DNA from: Amoebophrya sp. A120
Lineage: Eukaryota; Sar; Dinophyceae; Syndiniales; Amoebophryaceae
Assembly (NCBI GenBank): GCA_905178155.1
Contig: CAJINV010000023.1
Location: 32,576-81,687, forward strand
DNA: 49,112 nt
Direction of reading: 5' to 3'
The notes under the pieces are model-generated. The model was not told where the DNA came from, did not search any database, and saw nothing but the letters and a program-made list of their open reading frames with translations. Shown here in pieces: positions 10,285-20,000 of the stretch (its first letter is position 1; every line of letters starts with the position of its first letter). The translations under genes were made by a program, and so were the position numbers.

Positions 10285-12977
10285 CTATTCACAACTCAGC
10301 ATTACAAGTTTCCAGACCCAGATCCATATTTGCATTTGATAGAGCCGGTGCAAGCACAAGTCCAAGCGAAACAGCTCCTTGCGCAGCTTGTCCGCGTGCG
10401 AGACAGCCATGCTCTTGAACATTCGCCGAAATTTTTCCTTGGCAGAAAGCTTTTTCCCGGTTAATTGGCTGAAGTATTACAATGAAAAATGCCCCCACCT
10501 CAGAAATTGGCAGCATTTGCATTGCTAACCTTTCCAATACAAACTTTCCCCGTCTTGCATATATCAGCATCACAAATTTTCCATGCTGAATAGCGTAAAT
10601 TTGTGTTGCAAAGGAGCCCAACAGCAGCCGGATCTGTCAGGCAGAAGATACCTTGCGCACCTAGATTCTGCATCAGAAAGACTCGTAGTCCCTTCATGCA
10701 TAGACAAAAAGTTTTTCATTTGAAAACCTTATGCATGAGAAACTTTTGCAAATTCCGGGGTGGGGGCATTTTTCAGTGCAATATGAAACGGTTGGGGTCC
10801 AGGCGCGCGTCGACGTGGTCTCGGGACCGTTCCACCCCGGAATCGCTGCTGTTCTTCTGCGTTACGCCAAACTGCTCCAGCTCGGAGATGAGGGAGTCGG
10901 TGGGCAGGATGCCCAGGGTCAGATACATGGACCCGACATCGTAACTGAACGCTTGCTTCCCGCGACTCGCGGCCTGGGCCGCAGTGGCGGCCTCGACGCT
11001 GCCCTGGGGCACGGCAATCTGTGCGGCTGCGGACGAGGCCCCCGAGGGAGGCGGATTGTGATAAATACCCGCCCCGGAAGAAAGGGTCGACGGGCGGGTG
11101 CCCGTGGCCGCGGTGGACGAAAGATTCGTACTTCGTGACGGGATGTCAAGTGGAAAAATGTCCGGGTCTGGAAGATTGGAGGACTTGTCATGCACATTTT
11201 GCATGATCCACGATATGTGTGACGTATGCGCTAGCTGCATCACAGATTTTGTGAGGGCTTCCTGATGTTGCCTATACCGCATGACAAATGTTGCCCTTTC
11301 CGCGTGTACAAAAACTGGACTCCTCTTGCGGCTTACGCTGCAATACAGATTTTTCTAGAATCCAAAGACAGCATAACAAGTCTCATCCTTTCAGACCCAG
11401 ACATTTTTGCAGTGCATACGGGACGGCAGAGGAGGCGGGGTTGATGCTGCTGCTCGTAGTAGTTTCGGTATCCTGTGCAAAAGTATCGCACTCGTATTGC
11501 AGTCATGCATTACAAATCTTGCTCTTAAGGCAAATCCGCATTACACATTTTATTTCTCATGCTGAGCAGGAAATTTGTAATGCATTTATACGAGTACGAT
11601 ACTTTTGCAGTTCATATACGGAAGATTTTATCCTGGCACCTGCCGTGCTGGTGTTTGCCATCGAGGTGCTTGTGCTTGCTGGTATCCTGAGAAAAAAGTG
11701 TTACAGTTAAGTACACACTCTCATGCAAGACAACAAGCAAGACAGACAATCTCTGTCATGCAGGAAACGCTTGCCAGCCTCATTCTATCGTCCGTGTTAT
11801 TTTCCCTTATAGTCTGCGCATTAGAAGTTTCCTTCTCCATGCAGAGCAAATTTGTGATGCTGATATTCCAACAAATGTGTAACTGTAACACTTTTTTCCT
11901 GCGATAGCTGGCTGCTGGACAACATTATTAGTACTGATAAACCGGTCAGACTCAGAACGTCTACTTGTAGTTGTTTCACCGGCGACGTTTGCTGCAGCCT
12001 GCGGTGTGGGTGTGGCGGTCGCGTCCTCTCGAGTGGATTCCAGGTCGTCGTTGAAGGAAACCCGACTCGAAGCCGTCGCTCAACCTTTCGTCGACTTCGC
12101 CACTGGAGATGAAGAAGATCCTGGTGAAGATGCAGCTTTAGTAGAAGCTAGTACAACCGTGTTTACCGCCCCAGCATTTTTTGTGGGTCCGCCAGCAGGA
12201 GAGGATGAGCTTTTATTTGGTGGACTACTTGCTCTAGGCGGCTCCCGATCTCCTGCTTGTTCCGCGCTTTTGTGGTCTTGTTGGGCAGTAGTAGGTGTAC
12301 CCCACGCGGTTCTACTACTACTACTACTTCCGGGTGGTCTTGCTTTCGGACTGAACTTGCTGCGATCTTCAGTACCGGAGGTTTCCTTGCTCTCCTTGCT
12401 TGCCACACCCATCAGACCCGACTGCGGGGTGAAGGGCTGCTGCTGTATCAAAACGAAACTGTATCCCCCCTACCCATACTGAAATGGAGACTTTGACTTG
12501 TGTAGCATAAATGGCGACCACGAGTCTTGTTCTTCACGTTGTCATGCTAGAAGGCAAAAGATGCGGACTGTCATGGTGGCTGGCGTGGGAAATCAACCTT
12601 GCATCTTGAGCATGACAGGAGACAACTGGAAGGAAGAAACAGCATGACAAACTGCTTGCAGGTCTTCAGGCCACAGCTGCGTCTCTCCGCCTTCTGCCAA
12701 GAATGCCCGTCGATTTGTGTACTCAAATACAGCATCACAGATTTCGTTTTCGACATGGGGAGGGGGGATTTTTCCTCACAGTAAGCTGCTCCTCTTGATT
12801 TAATCTTCCACCAGTTGTGGTCTTACTCTCCTCCTCTGCGGCTCGACCTGGAGGAACAGCGGCTGAAGACAACACGGACGGCGCAAAAACTCCAGGCAGA
12901 TCAACGTTGCTGGTGTCGTCCGGTGAGTGAAACACCTCCTTCATGGGCGACACCGGGGGCGAAGTTTTCACCTTCAT
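10285..12977 (-). CDS. Low-complexity Ser/Thr/Pro-rich protein, introner-rich, with one in-frame TGA
   Basis: The start is ATG at 12977-12975. Exons on the minus strand are 12977-12784, 12440-11907, 11677-11617, 11463-11419, 11138-10784 and 10469-10342, with read-through of an introner end to TAG at 10287-10285. The five introns are introners E, F, B, A and D. Phases agree at every junction, and the frame holds 458 codons in all. Codon 185 (12082-12080) is TGA, with coding-like sequence on both sides in the same frame. It may be a premature stop, a base error or recoding. The N-terminal half is Ser/Pro-rich. The C-terminal part is more ordered (SYDVGSMYLTLGILPTDSLI; then GKKLSAKEKFRRMFKSMAVS). 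The last 18 residues would come from a truncated family A introner. Family unknown. Confidence 0.6.
10291..10341 (-). mobile_element. Truncated family A introner forming a gene end
   Basis: The end at 10341 (read on the minus strand as TATCAAATGCAAATATG, then CTGGGTCTGG) is a good family A terminus directly after a coding exon. The opposite terminus is missing and the sequence leads into the 41-bp repeat copy 3. Without a second end it should not splice, and the gene frame then stops inside it at 10285. Confidence 0.6.
10475..10783. mobile_element. Family D introner
   Basis: TIRs are TATTACAATGAAAAATG-CCCCCACC and GGTGGGGGC-ATTTTTCAGTGCAATA. The flanks TGAAG/TGAAA match in 4 of 5 bases. Splicing joins DPNRF to SQLTGKKLSAKEK in frame in the minus-strand gene. 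Confidence 0.85.
11144..11418. mobile_element. Family A introner
   Basis: Diverged ends are TGTCAAGTGGAAAAATG and TTTTTGCAGTGCATA, with a perfect CGGGA duplication (11139-11143, 11419-11423). It is a phase-0 intron of the minus-strand gene. Confidence 0.88.
11469..11616. mobile_element. Family B introner
   Basis: Ends are TATCCTGTGCAAAAGTATCG and CGATACTTTTGCAGTTCATA; flanks TTCGG/TACGG match in 4 of 5. The inner arms GCATTACA...TGTAATGC are also inverted. It is an in-frame intron of the minus-strand gene. Confidence 0.85.
11683..11906. mobile_element. Family F introner
   Basis: TIRs are TATCCTGAGAAAAAAGTG and CACTTTTTTCCTGCGATA, with a perfect GCTGG duplication. It is the only copy of its family here. 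Splicing gives VVQQPASTSTS in the minus-strand gene. Confidence 0.85.
12446..12783. mobile_element. Family E introner
   Basis: The left end TATCAAAACGAAACTGTATC followed by CCCCCTACCC pairs loosely with the right end GGGGAGGGGGGATTTTTCC and CACAGTA. Flanks TGCTG/AGCTG match in 4 of 5. Removal keeps the frame between exons 1 and 2 of the minus-strand gene. Confidence 0.8.
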
Positions 12978-13154
12978 CTTGTTGCTGCAGCTGTTCGTTG
13001 TTTTCTTCAACTTTCGACGCAAAACGTTGAGCGTCTACTTGTTACAACTTCTTCTACACCGGAAGTTCTTGCTCTTGTCGGCGTTTTTAGGTCGTGAACT
13101 AGCTCTGGCGTTCCTTCTAGAGTTCCAGTTCTACGTCTGCCTACTTACTACGTT

Positions 13155-13195
13155 GCAAGTCGGTTCCCACTCGTCCGTGCCGCCCGTAAAAAGTC
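13155..13195 (+). repeat. 41-bp dispersed repeat, copy 4
   Basis: This identical copy lies in the divergent interval between the minus-strand gene start (12977) and the plus-strand gene. It is read QVGSHSSVPPVKS in the same frame as copy 1 and shares ten further bases with it. Confidence 0.9.
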
Positions 13196-13347
13196 CTTTT
13201 CCCGGTCTGCCCGCGAGCTCGCCGCCGAACGAAAAGGGGCTGCACAGTGGTGATGTTGACCACTTAGTCTCCTCTGACGTTCATCCCGCCTCGCATAGGG
13301 ATAGGCAGACCACCCCCGAGGTGGAGGATCAACGCAGCTCCCCAATT

Positions 13348-14022
13348 ATGAAGCCGACCTCCAAGCGTGCGTTTGCTTGTCCCGGTAGCAGCTGCCCCGA
13401 AGATGTCCCTCGTGCACCGAAGACGACTCCCGAACAAAAGAAGCTTCCCGACCTGACTGCGGACGAGGCAGCTGAGTGCGGCCTTCTGCAACAGACCGTG
13501 GTGGACGATGATGCGCTGCTGGTGCGGGAAGAAGACGCTCGTCAACGTCGCGCCGGCGGGGATCGTCGGACGAGTTTCTCTCGCTCGTCTCACAAGGATC
13601 ATCGTCCGGTCGCGGTTCCGAGAGTCGACCTTCAGGATCGTTTCTCTGCAAGCTTAGCGGCGAAGTTGGCAACTAGTCTGCTATATCCTGTGCAAAAGTA
13701 TCGTACTCGTATTCGCAATCATGCATTACAAATCCTAAATTAGAGATGAATTTATATGCGAAGACACGGAGTGGGGCCCAATGAAAAAAAAAAAAAAATC
13801 ATGCATTACAAATCTTGTTCTTAAGGTAAATCAGCATTACAAATTTTATTTGTCATGCTGAGGAAATTTGTAATGCATTTATACGAGTACGATACTTTTG
13901 CAATGCATATGCTACAGGACGTAGAGGAAAAGAGAACTCGCGACGGACCGGAGGACCAACGGGCCGGAGGACTTTCGTGTGGAAGTTCGTGCGAAGAGGA
14001 CGGCAAACGAAGAAAAAGATGA
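13348..14022 (+). CDS. Charged protein of unknown function; 3' part of a duplicated locus
   Basis: The frame is open upstream to at least 13156; the first in-frame ATG downstream of the 41-bp repeat is 13348, so the true start is uncertain. Exon 1 ends at 13683 and exon 2 is 13915-14022 (TGA), separated by a family B introner. The protein is charged (TADEAAECGLLQQTVVDDDA; then REEDARQRRAGGDRRTSFSR) and ends in KRRKR. The junction is confirmed by a paralogous, introner-free copy at 15229-15417 that reads straight through ATSLLQDVEEKRTRDGPEDQ. Function unknown. Confidence 0.5.
13684..13909. mobile_element. Family B introner with a matching empty site
   Basis: Ends are TATCCTGTGCAAAAGTATCG and CGATACTTTTGCAATGCATA, with a perfect TGCTA duplication (13679-13683, 13910-13914). 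It is about 78 bp longer than most B copies because of an internal insertion, including an A-run, flanked by a repeat of CATGCATTACAAATC. The duplicated locus at 15302-15306 has a single TGCTA and no element. Confidence 0.95.
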
Positions 14023-17000
14023 CTTTCGGCGGAGGCTAGAGATCGATAGAACAACAATGGGTTGTATGTTCGGCCGATCGATGGTAAAAATAAGTAAGTA
14101 CTTGTTCGAGACCACCCGCCGAAGTGAGTCCTCTATATAAACTATCGTGCCGCGTATGCCGTCTATGAATGCCGGTGCTGAGCAGATAAACGCGGAAAAA
14201 ATGAAAAGCACTATTAAGACCTGATGTGTTGAAATTTCAAATAAAGACTGAACTACGTTCATGATCAATTATCGCTCCCTTTGCCAACCGAGAGCCGCGA
14301 GCGCGCGGTCCGCAAGAGTAAAATATTTTTACATACGGATCTCCCGCTATGCTCGCTGCACTGGGTTGAGACTAACGATTACGCTGTAGCAGGAAGTTTA
14401 AGTTTAAGATTAAGTAGTTTTGGAAAAATTATTGTCTCACGACAGGAACTACAAACGGAAATGTTTTCCGCCAGCGCCTCCTCACAAAGATTTATTAGTT
14501 TCTTCGTAGACATGCTGCACTATGTACGGACAGTACCAGTAGAGTAAAAAAAAAAGACAGCACTACAAAGTCCAAATCGTATCTATATTTATTTTCCTGT
14601 ATAATTTGTTCGTCACTACTGTGCTGCCCGCACCTGCAGCCGCAGTCCCGCCGCCAAGGATGAATGAGATTGCTGAAACATGATTTTTTCAACCTGTAGA
14701 AGTTGAAAAACCACGTGAAGCACGATCGGATCTCAAAGCAGAGCACCGCGAGCAGAAAATTTTACCGATACGTAAAACAGCTGGAGACATGAAAGAACCA
14801 CAACGAGAGCGAGAAGAGGGGTACAACTTTGCGATCGTAGACACCGTGTTACAACGAGAATGCTGCAACTGTATGATTTTTCTACGGAAAGGAAAGCCTG
14901 GAAACCGAAACTTGTCATCCCATGATTGGTGATTCACGACGAGGACCTACTCCGTGAGCAGCACTATCTCCGGCGTAGGGCAGGACATCACAAATGTTCC
15001 TTGATTCGCTTGGTCAAAGGTGTCAAAGCTATGTATTGCAGCTCCACTGCCACGAGTCCCATCATAGTGACAAGAAGCAGGACAAAGCTCAGTCTCGTAG
15101 AAGATCTTCACTTGACGTCTTGTGGCCCGCGGCGGGTGAACCAAAAACAGATCTTGTCTTCATGCGCTGGACAAAGAATTGCTCGAGAAGTACTGAGTAG
15201 CGGCGGGTGCTCAAGTTTTTTGTTTTGACCGGTCGCGGTTCCGACAGTCGACCTTCAGGAGCGTTTCTCCTCAAGCTTAGCGGCGAAGTTGGCAACTAGT
15301 CTGCTACAGGACGTAGAGGAAAAGAGAACCCGCGACGGACCGGAGGACCAACGGGCCGGAGGACTTATTTCTTGTGGAAGTTCGTGCGAAGAGGACGGCA
15401 AACGAAGAAATAGATAATTTCCATCGCCTGAGCGATGGTAAAAATACTTCGAGATTGCCGCTGAAGAGCTTCGTACGTATGTGGCTTATAAGAGCCAGCC
15501 TTCGGCATCGGCAGTTGGAGCAAAAGAAACACAATTTACATGAAATTTTAGGGAAAGTTGTTTACAGAACGTGGATGATCAATTTGCCAATCGACAGCAG
15601 CGAGCGCGCGGTCCGTAGTAATGCAGAAGTACTGAGGTATTTTTATCACGGCTCTCCCGCTAGTAACCTCGCTGCGGTAGATTGAGACCAACAATTATGT
15701 GCTGTAGCAGGAAGTTTAAGTTTAAGATTTGAAAGAGTTTAAAGTTAAACACGGGAACGGGATTCGTTTTCCGCAACATCACAAAGATTTTCTTCCAGCC
15801 GTGGGGCATGGACAGTAGAGTAAAAAAAACAAAAGAAAACGACGAACTCGTATTGATGTATAATTTCTATATCGTCAGTAGTTTCTTGCCTGCAGCTGTA
15901 GCCGCGCTAAGGTTAAGTGAGATTGTTGAGACCACATAAAAATTTCGATCTGTAGGTGGGAAACTTGTTGTACAGCCATCAGAGAAAGCCCTCAACAGTA
16001 GCAGCAGAGGATGTTAACTGAGTAGTAAAAGTACTTATGATGTAGTTCCAACCGGAGTGATCAACGAGAAGTGTGGTACTTCTCGAATGTAGGCGTCAAG
16101 TCTAAAACTGCATGATTCTGCGAAAGCAAGAAAGCGTAATCCTTTGGTTGGTAATTTACGAAGACCTACGTCTTGCGCCCTGCTGCTGCTTCTGCTTCTG
16201 CTGCAGGGCAGGACAACGCGAAAAATGTTCGTTGCTTCACATGCTCGGAGGTGTCAACTCTACTGCAGTTCCACTGCTATGTATAAGTTTAAGTCGCGTG
16301 ATAAAGACCATTGCAACCGAGTTGCATGATAGCGACAAGAAGCAGGACCACAAAGTTCAGGTTCGTAGAAGATCTTCACTTGTGATTCGCCGGGTCAACT
16401 ACAAAAAAGAGATCTTGTCTTCATACGAGCCCTGCTACTGTGCTCTATTCAAACTTCCCTTTGGGATTTTACTTTCTACATACGCTGGACAAAGAATTGC
16501 TCGAGAAGTACTGAGTAGCGGCGGGTGCTCAAGTTTTTTGTTTTGACAAAACAAATTGTTGTTGTGGAAGATCTTGAATGAGGACCACCTGCGCCCTGTA
16601 GCGATACGGAGCTACTTCATCTAAGAAGCGTCACCATAGATGGAATAAGACTGCTGTGAAGATGCGGATAACATCAGATGAAAAAGAAGACACAAGGGCG
16701 CAGCCTCACAACGGTTCTCAGAACAAGAAGATCCACTGCGAGGACCGCGACGATTTTTTTGCTCCGTACTGGCTGGTATCCTTTCATCCTCATAGAAGGT
16801 GATAAAGGACTTCTACATACCTACCTCAGGCCAGCGACAAACTGATCGAACTTGAAGCTCCGGAAGATTCTTGAGTGAAGTGCAACTTTCATTTAGCAAG
16901 GTCCCTCACTAGTAGTGCACTTCAGCTTGTTCTCTAGAAGAAACGGTAGCAGTACTAGAGACGTGCTCTTACAGAAACTTCTCAAAAACAAGCACATAAA

Positions 17001-17026
17001 ATCCTGTGAAGAACTAAATTAGCAGA
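14023..17026. other. Intergenic region, largely duplicated DNA
   Basis: Apart from the truncated gene copy, the region consists of the two duplication units up to 16547. It then holds about 480 bp of unique sequence before the chaperone start. No introner ends are visible between 13915 and 17161. Confidence 0.5.
15229..15417 (+). pseudogene. 5'-truncated copy of the 13348-14022 gene, without introner
   Basis: The copy starts at the duplication breakpoint, so it lacks the 5' part of the gene. It keeps the frame from VAVPTVDLQERFSSSLAAKL through to a TAA at 15415-15417, ending KRRNR. Relative to its paralogue it has a few replacement changes, one extra codon and no introner. Confidence 0.75.
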
Positions 17027-20000
17027 ATGACGTCAGTCTTCCGAGGTGTGGATCTTGGGGCGCACCATTCCGTTTGCGCTTCCGCGCCCGTGAACGAGCC
17101 CCACGTCGTCAGCGTTGATGTGAACGACCTTGCCAACCGATCGACGCCCAGCGTATTCTTTGTTTTGTTTGTCTGTAATGCGTAGAAGCTAGTACACCGA
17201 CATGTGTCATGCTAAAACCCAACATCACATCATGTACTTAAGTATCTGTAAGCTAGTACACGGCGTCATGGATCTGTAATGCGGAGAAGCTAGCACACCG
17301 AGTACAAACATGAGTCAACATGCTAAAACCCAACACAAACACCAGGTCGTATCCCTGGAGAACCGGCAGCGGGTGATCGGCGAAGCCGCTGAGTCTCTCG
17401 TCAGCAAGAACCCCAAGCAGACCTTATCCTGAGGAAAAACGCCCCCACCGGATAAGTAGTCAAGATGAGAAATCTGCTACACAAGTCTACAAGCTTAGGC
17501 TGTTGCGCATGACAAGTTCGGCTTTTCGTAGTGCAATCTTGTGCAGTAGCTCGCTCAGAAGCATCACAAACCTGGCTTACTATGCTGCTTGGAGCATTAC
17601 AAATCCCAAAACACGACTAGAAATCGCTTCGCGTGGGGCTCCGCATGAGAAACATTCTCGAGCATGTATTTTTGCATGACAGCTTTCATCGGGTGGGGCC
17701 GTTTTTCCATCTGATAGACCTACACCCACCTCGCCTCGGCGGTTTTTGAAGGAAAGGAAAGCTGTATGAGAGCAGTGCACAACCCCCCCTCCCCTTCATT
17801 TGAAGGGCATTATAAGCAGCAACACAAGTGCTGGCATAAATGCAGCTTTTGCATGACAAATTTGCGACCGATTCCAGTGCTGTTTCGGCTTCTGAAACCT
17901 GTCATGCAAGAAGTGCCAAAGAGAATAGGGCGGATTTGGTATTTTGCATGACAAACGAGGGGGAGAGGGAGTTGTGCATTGTCATAAGCTGTGTGGAGCG
18001 GTATGGCACGTTTTGGAGCACAGAAAACATCGAGTTCGACAACGAAGTGATCGAGAGCGTGCCCCTCTATGACAATGACAAATGCCCCCACGACCCCCGA
18101 ATCGTCGGGAGCATTTGTATTGCAAACCTTCCCAAATGAAACATTCGCCCTCTTGCATCTATCAGCATCATAGACGTCCAATCGTGAATAGCAAAAATTT
18201 GTATTGCAAAAGATCCCAGCAAGAGCGGCGCTTGTCATGCAAGTTATGCGATATACGCCTAGAATCTGCATTAGAAAGATTCATACTCCTTTCATGCACG
18301 ACAAAAAGTTTTCATTTGAAAACTTCGCATCAGAAATTCTTGCAACTTTGGGGGTGGGGGCATTTTTCACTGTAATACCCTCGGAAATTTGTTCGGCCTT
18401 TATTTGAAGAAGCTGCTCAGCCTGAGGCATGTGAAGGTATAAATAGATAGTACCTTAGCCACCGTCTTTGTGTAACCTTGCTGTTCACATCATACAGATC
18501 GAAGATGTAAGTACTGTGTAGCAGTTGTTACCAATACCATCAAGACAAACCTGATTTGTATTCACGCTTGTTCTGCAGCATCATGACAAACTTTGCACAA
18601 AAATAAAACACTAGGGCGCCACGGCCGGTCACGAGGAAGTTGTCCTGGCGGTCCCGGATTTTTTTGACACGACAGGAGACGACAAAAACTCCGCGACGCA
18701 AACCTTTGCCGATGCGTTGAAGCTGATCCCGGAGACCCTCCTCCCCAAGGAGAAAAGCAACCTGAAGCTTTGTTACCACAGCGAGGCGCTGGCGACGCAG
18801 TGGTTGGTGAAGTACGAAAAGAGGCTTGAGGAGGAGCTAGCTCTCTGCAACAAAAACTCGGGAGATGAGCCGGAGAAAATCGAACAAAACGATGCACAGT
18901 TTCTCTTGCTGATTGATGTCGGTTTTTCGCAGACCACCGCGACTTTAGTGGAGATAAGGAAAGAAGCAGAAAACACCCAAGGCGAAGTAGAGGAGAATAA
19001 CTCGTACAACAAGATGGAAGTGGAGCAAGACAGCTCTCCGGAAAAGAAAAGCAACGTATGAATTGCAAAAGTATCGTACTCGTATAAATGCATTACAAAT
19101 TTCCCCCGCATGAGAAATAAAATTTGTAATGCAGATTTGCCTTGGGAACAAGATTTGTAATGCAAGACTTGCATTTATACGAATGCGATACTTTTGCACA
19201 GGATACAACGCTGAAACGAACGAAAATAAATCGGACCCGACCAAAGAGCGTATCGTGGCGAAAATCGTGAAAAAGCAGGCAATATCAAATGTAAAAGTGT
19301 CTGGGTCTGGAAGAGTGCATGTTTGTCATGCTTGTCTGGCATGACTCTTAAATCTGTCATGCACGTTACCCAAGAGCTCCATTTTTCTGTGATGCAGAAG
19401 CGCAGTTTGTCATGCGGAATTGGCAACACCTAGAAGCTCAGAAACTTGTCATGATGAGCCAGCACTTGTGGCCTCATCATGAGACGCCACCCAGCATCAC
19501 AAGTCTCCAGACCCAGACATTTTTACATTTGATAGGCAACGAAAAACCTTTCCGTCTACAACTTCATCGAGCAGCTGACAAAGCGCGGTCTAGAGCACGC
19601 GGAACAAAAGTACAAGCAGAGTTACATATCAATTGCAAAAGCATTGTACTACGTATGAATAGCATTACAAATTTTCTCAGCATGATGAGAAATGGAATGT
19701 GTAATGCTGATTTAGCTTAAGAAAGAGATTTGTAATGCATGATTGCAAAATACGAGCACGATGCTTTTGCACTGCATATTACAGTATCAGCAGCAAGAAG
19801 GGGTTCAAATTAAAACAAGCGATGACCAAGGCGTTGAAAGTATCCTGAGTAAAAACTACGTCCCCGCACCATAGTCAAGATGGTGATTTTGCTACACAAA
19901 TCAACAAGTTTTGGCTGTTTCGCATAACAAGTTTAGACTCGTAGTGTAGTCGTGCTGTTTGAGGTAGTGCAGCCGCATGACAAATCGACTACTTTATCCT

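Larger units (their letters stand above)
13606..16547. repeat. Tandem segmental duplication, about 1.3-1.6 kb units
   Basis: Unit 1 is 13606-15228 and unit 2 is 15229-16547. Both begin CCGGTCGCGGTTCCGA and end GGTGCTCAAGTTTTTTG, TTTTGAC. Between these they share many blocks, such as GCAGGAAGTTTAAGTTTAAG (about 14390 and 15710) and CGTAGAAGATCTTCACTTG (about 15097 and 16362). Indels differ between the units. Frames inside both units end in the same AGQRIAREVLSSGGCSSFLF, but upstream the frames shift against each other, so the shared tail may be non-coding. Confidence 0.85.

Noticed and set aside
6615-13195. 41-bp repeat as the dinoflagellate spliced leader
   Set aside because: It shares no useful match with the conserved leader that ends in TTTTGGCTCAAG.
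13684-13909. Reading the paired inverted repeats as CRISPR-like spacing
   Set aside because: The repeats are terminal, paired and flanked by TSDs, and lie in eukaryotic exons; no repeat-spacer array exists.
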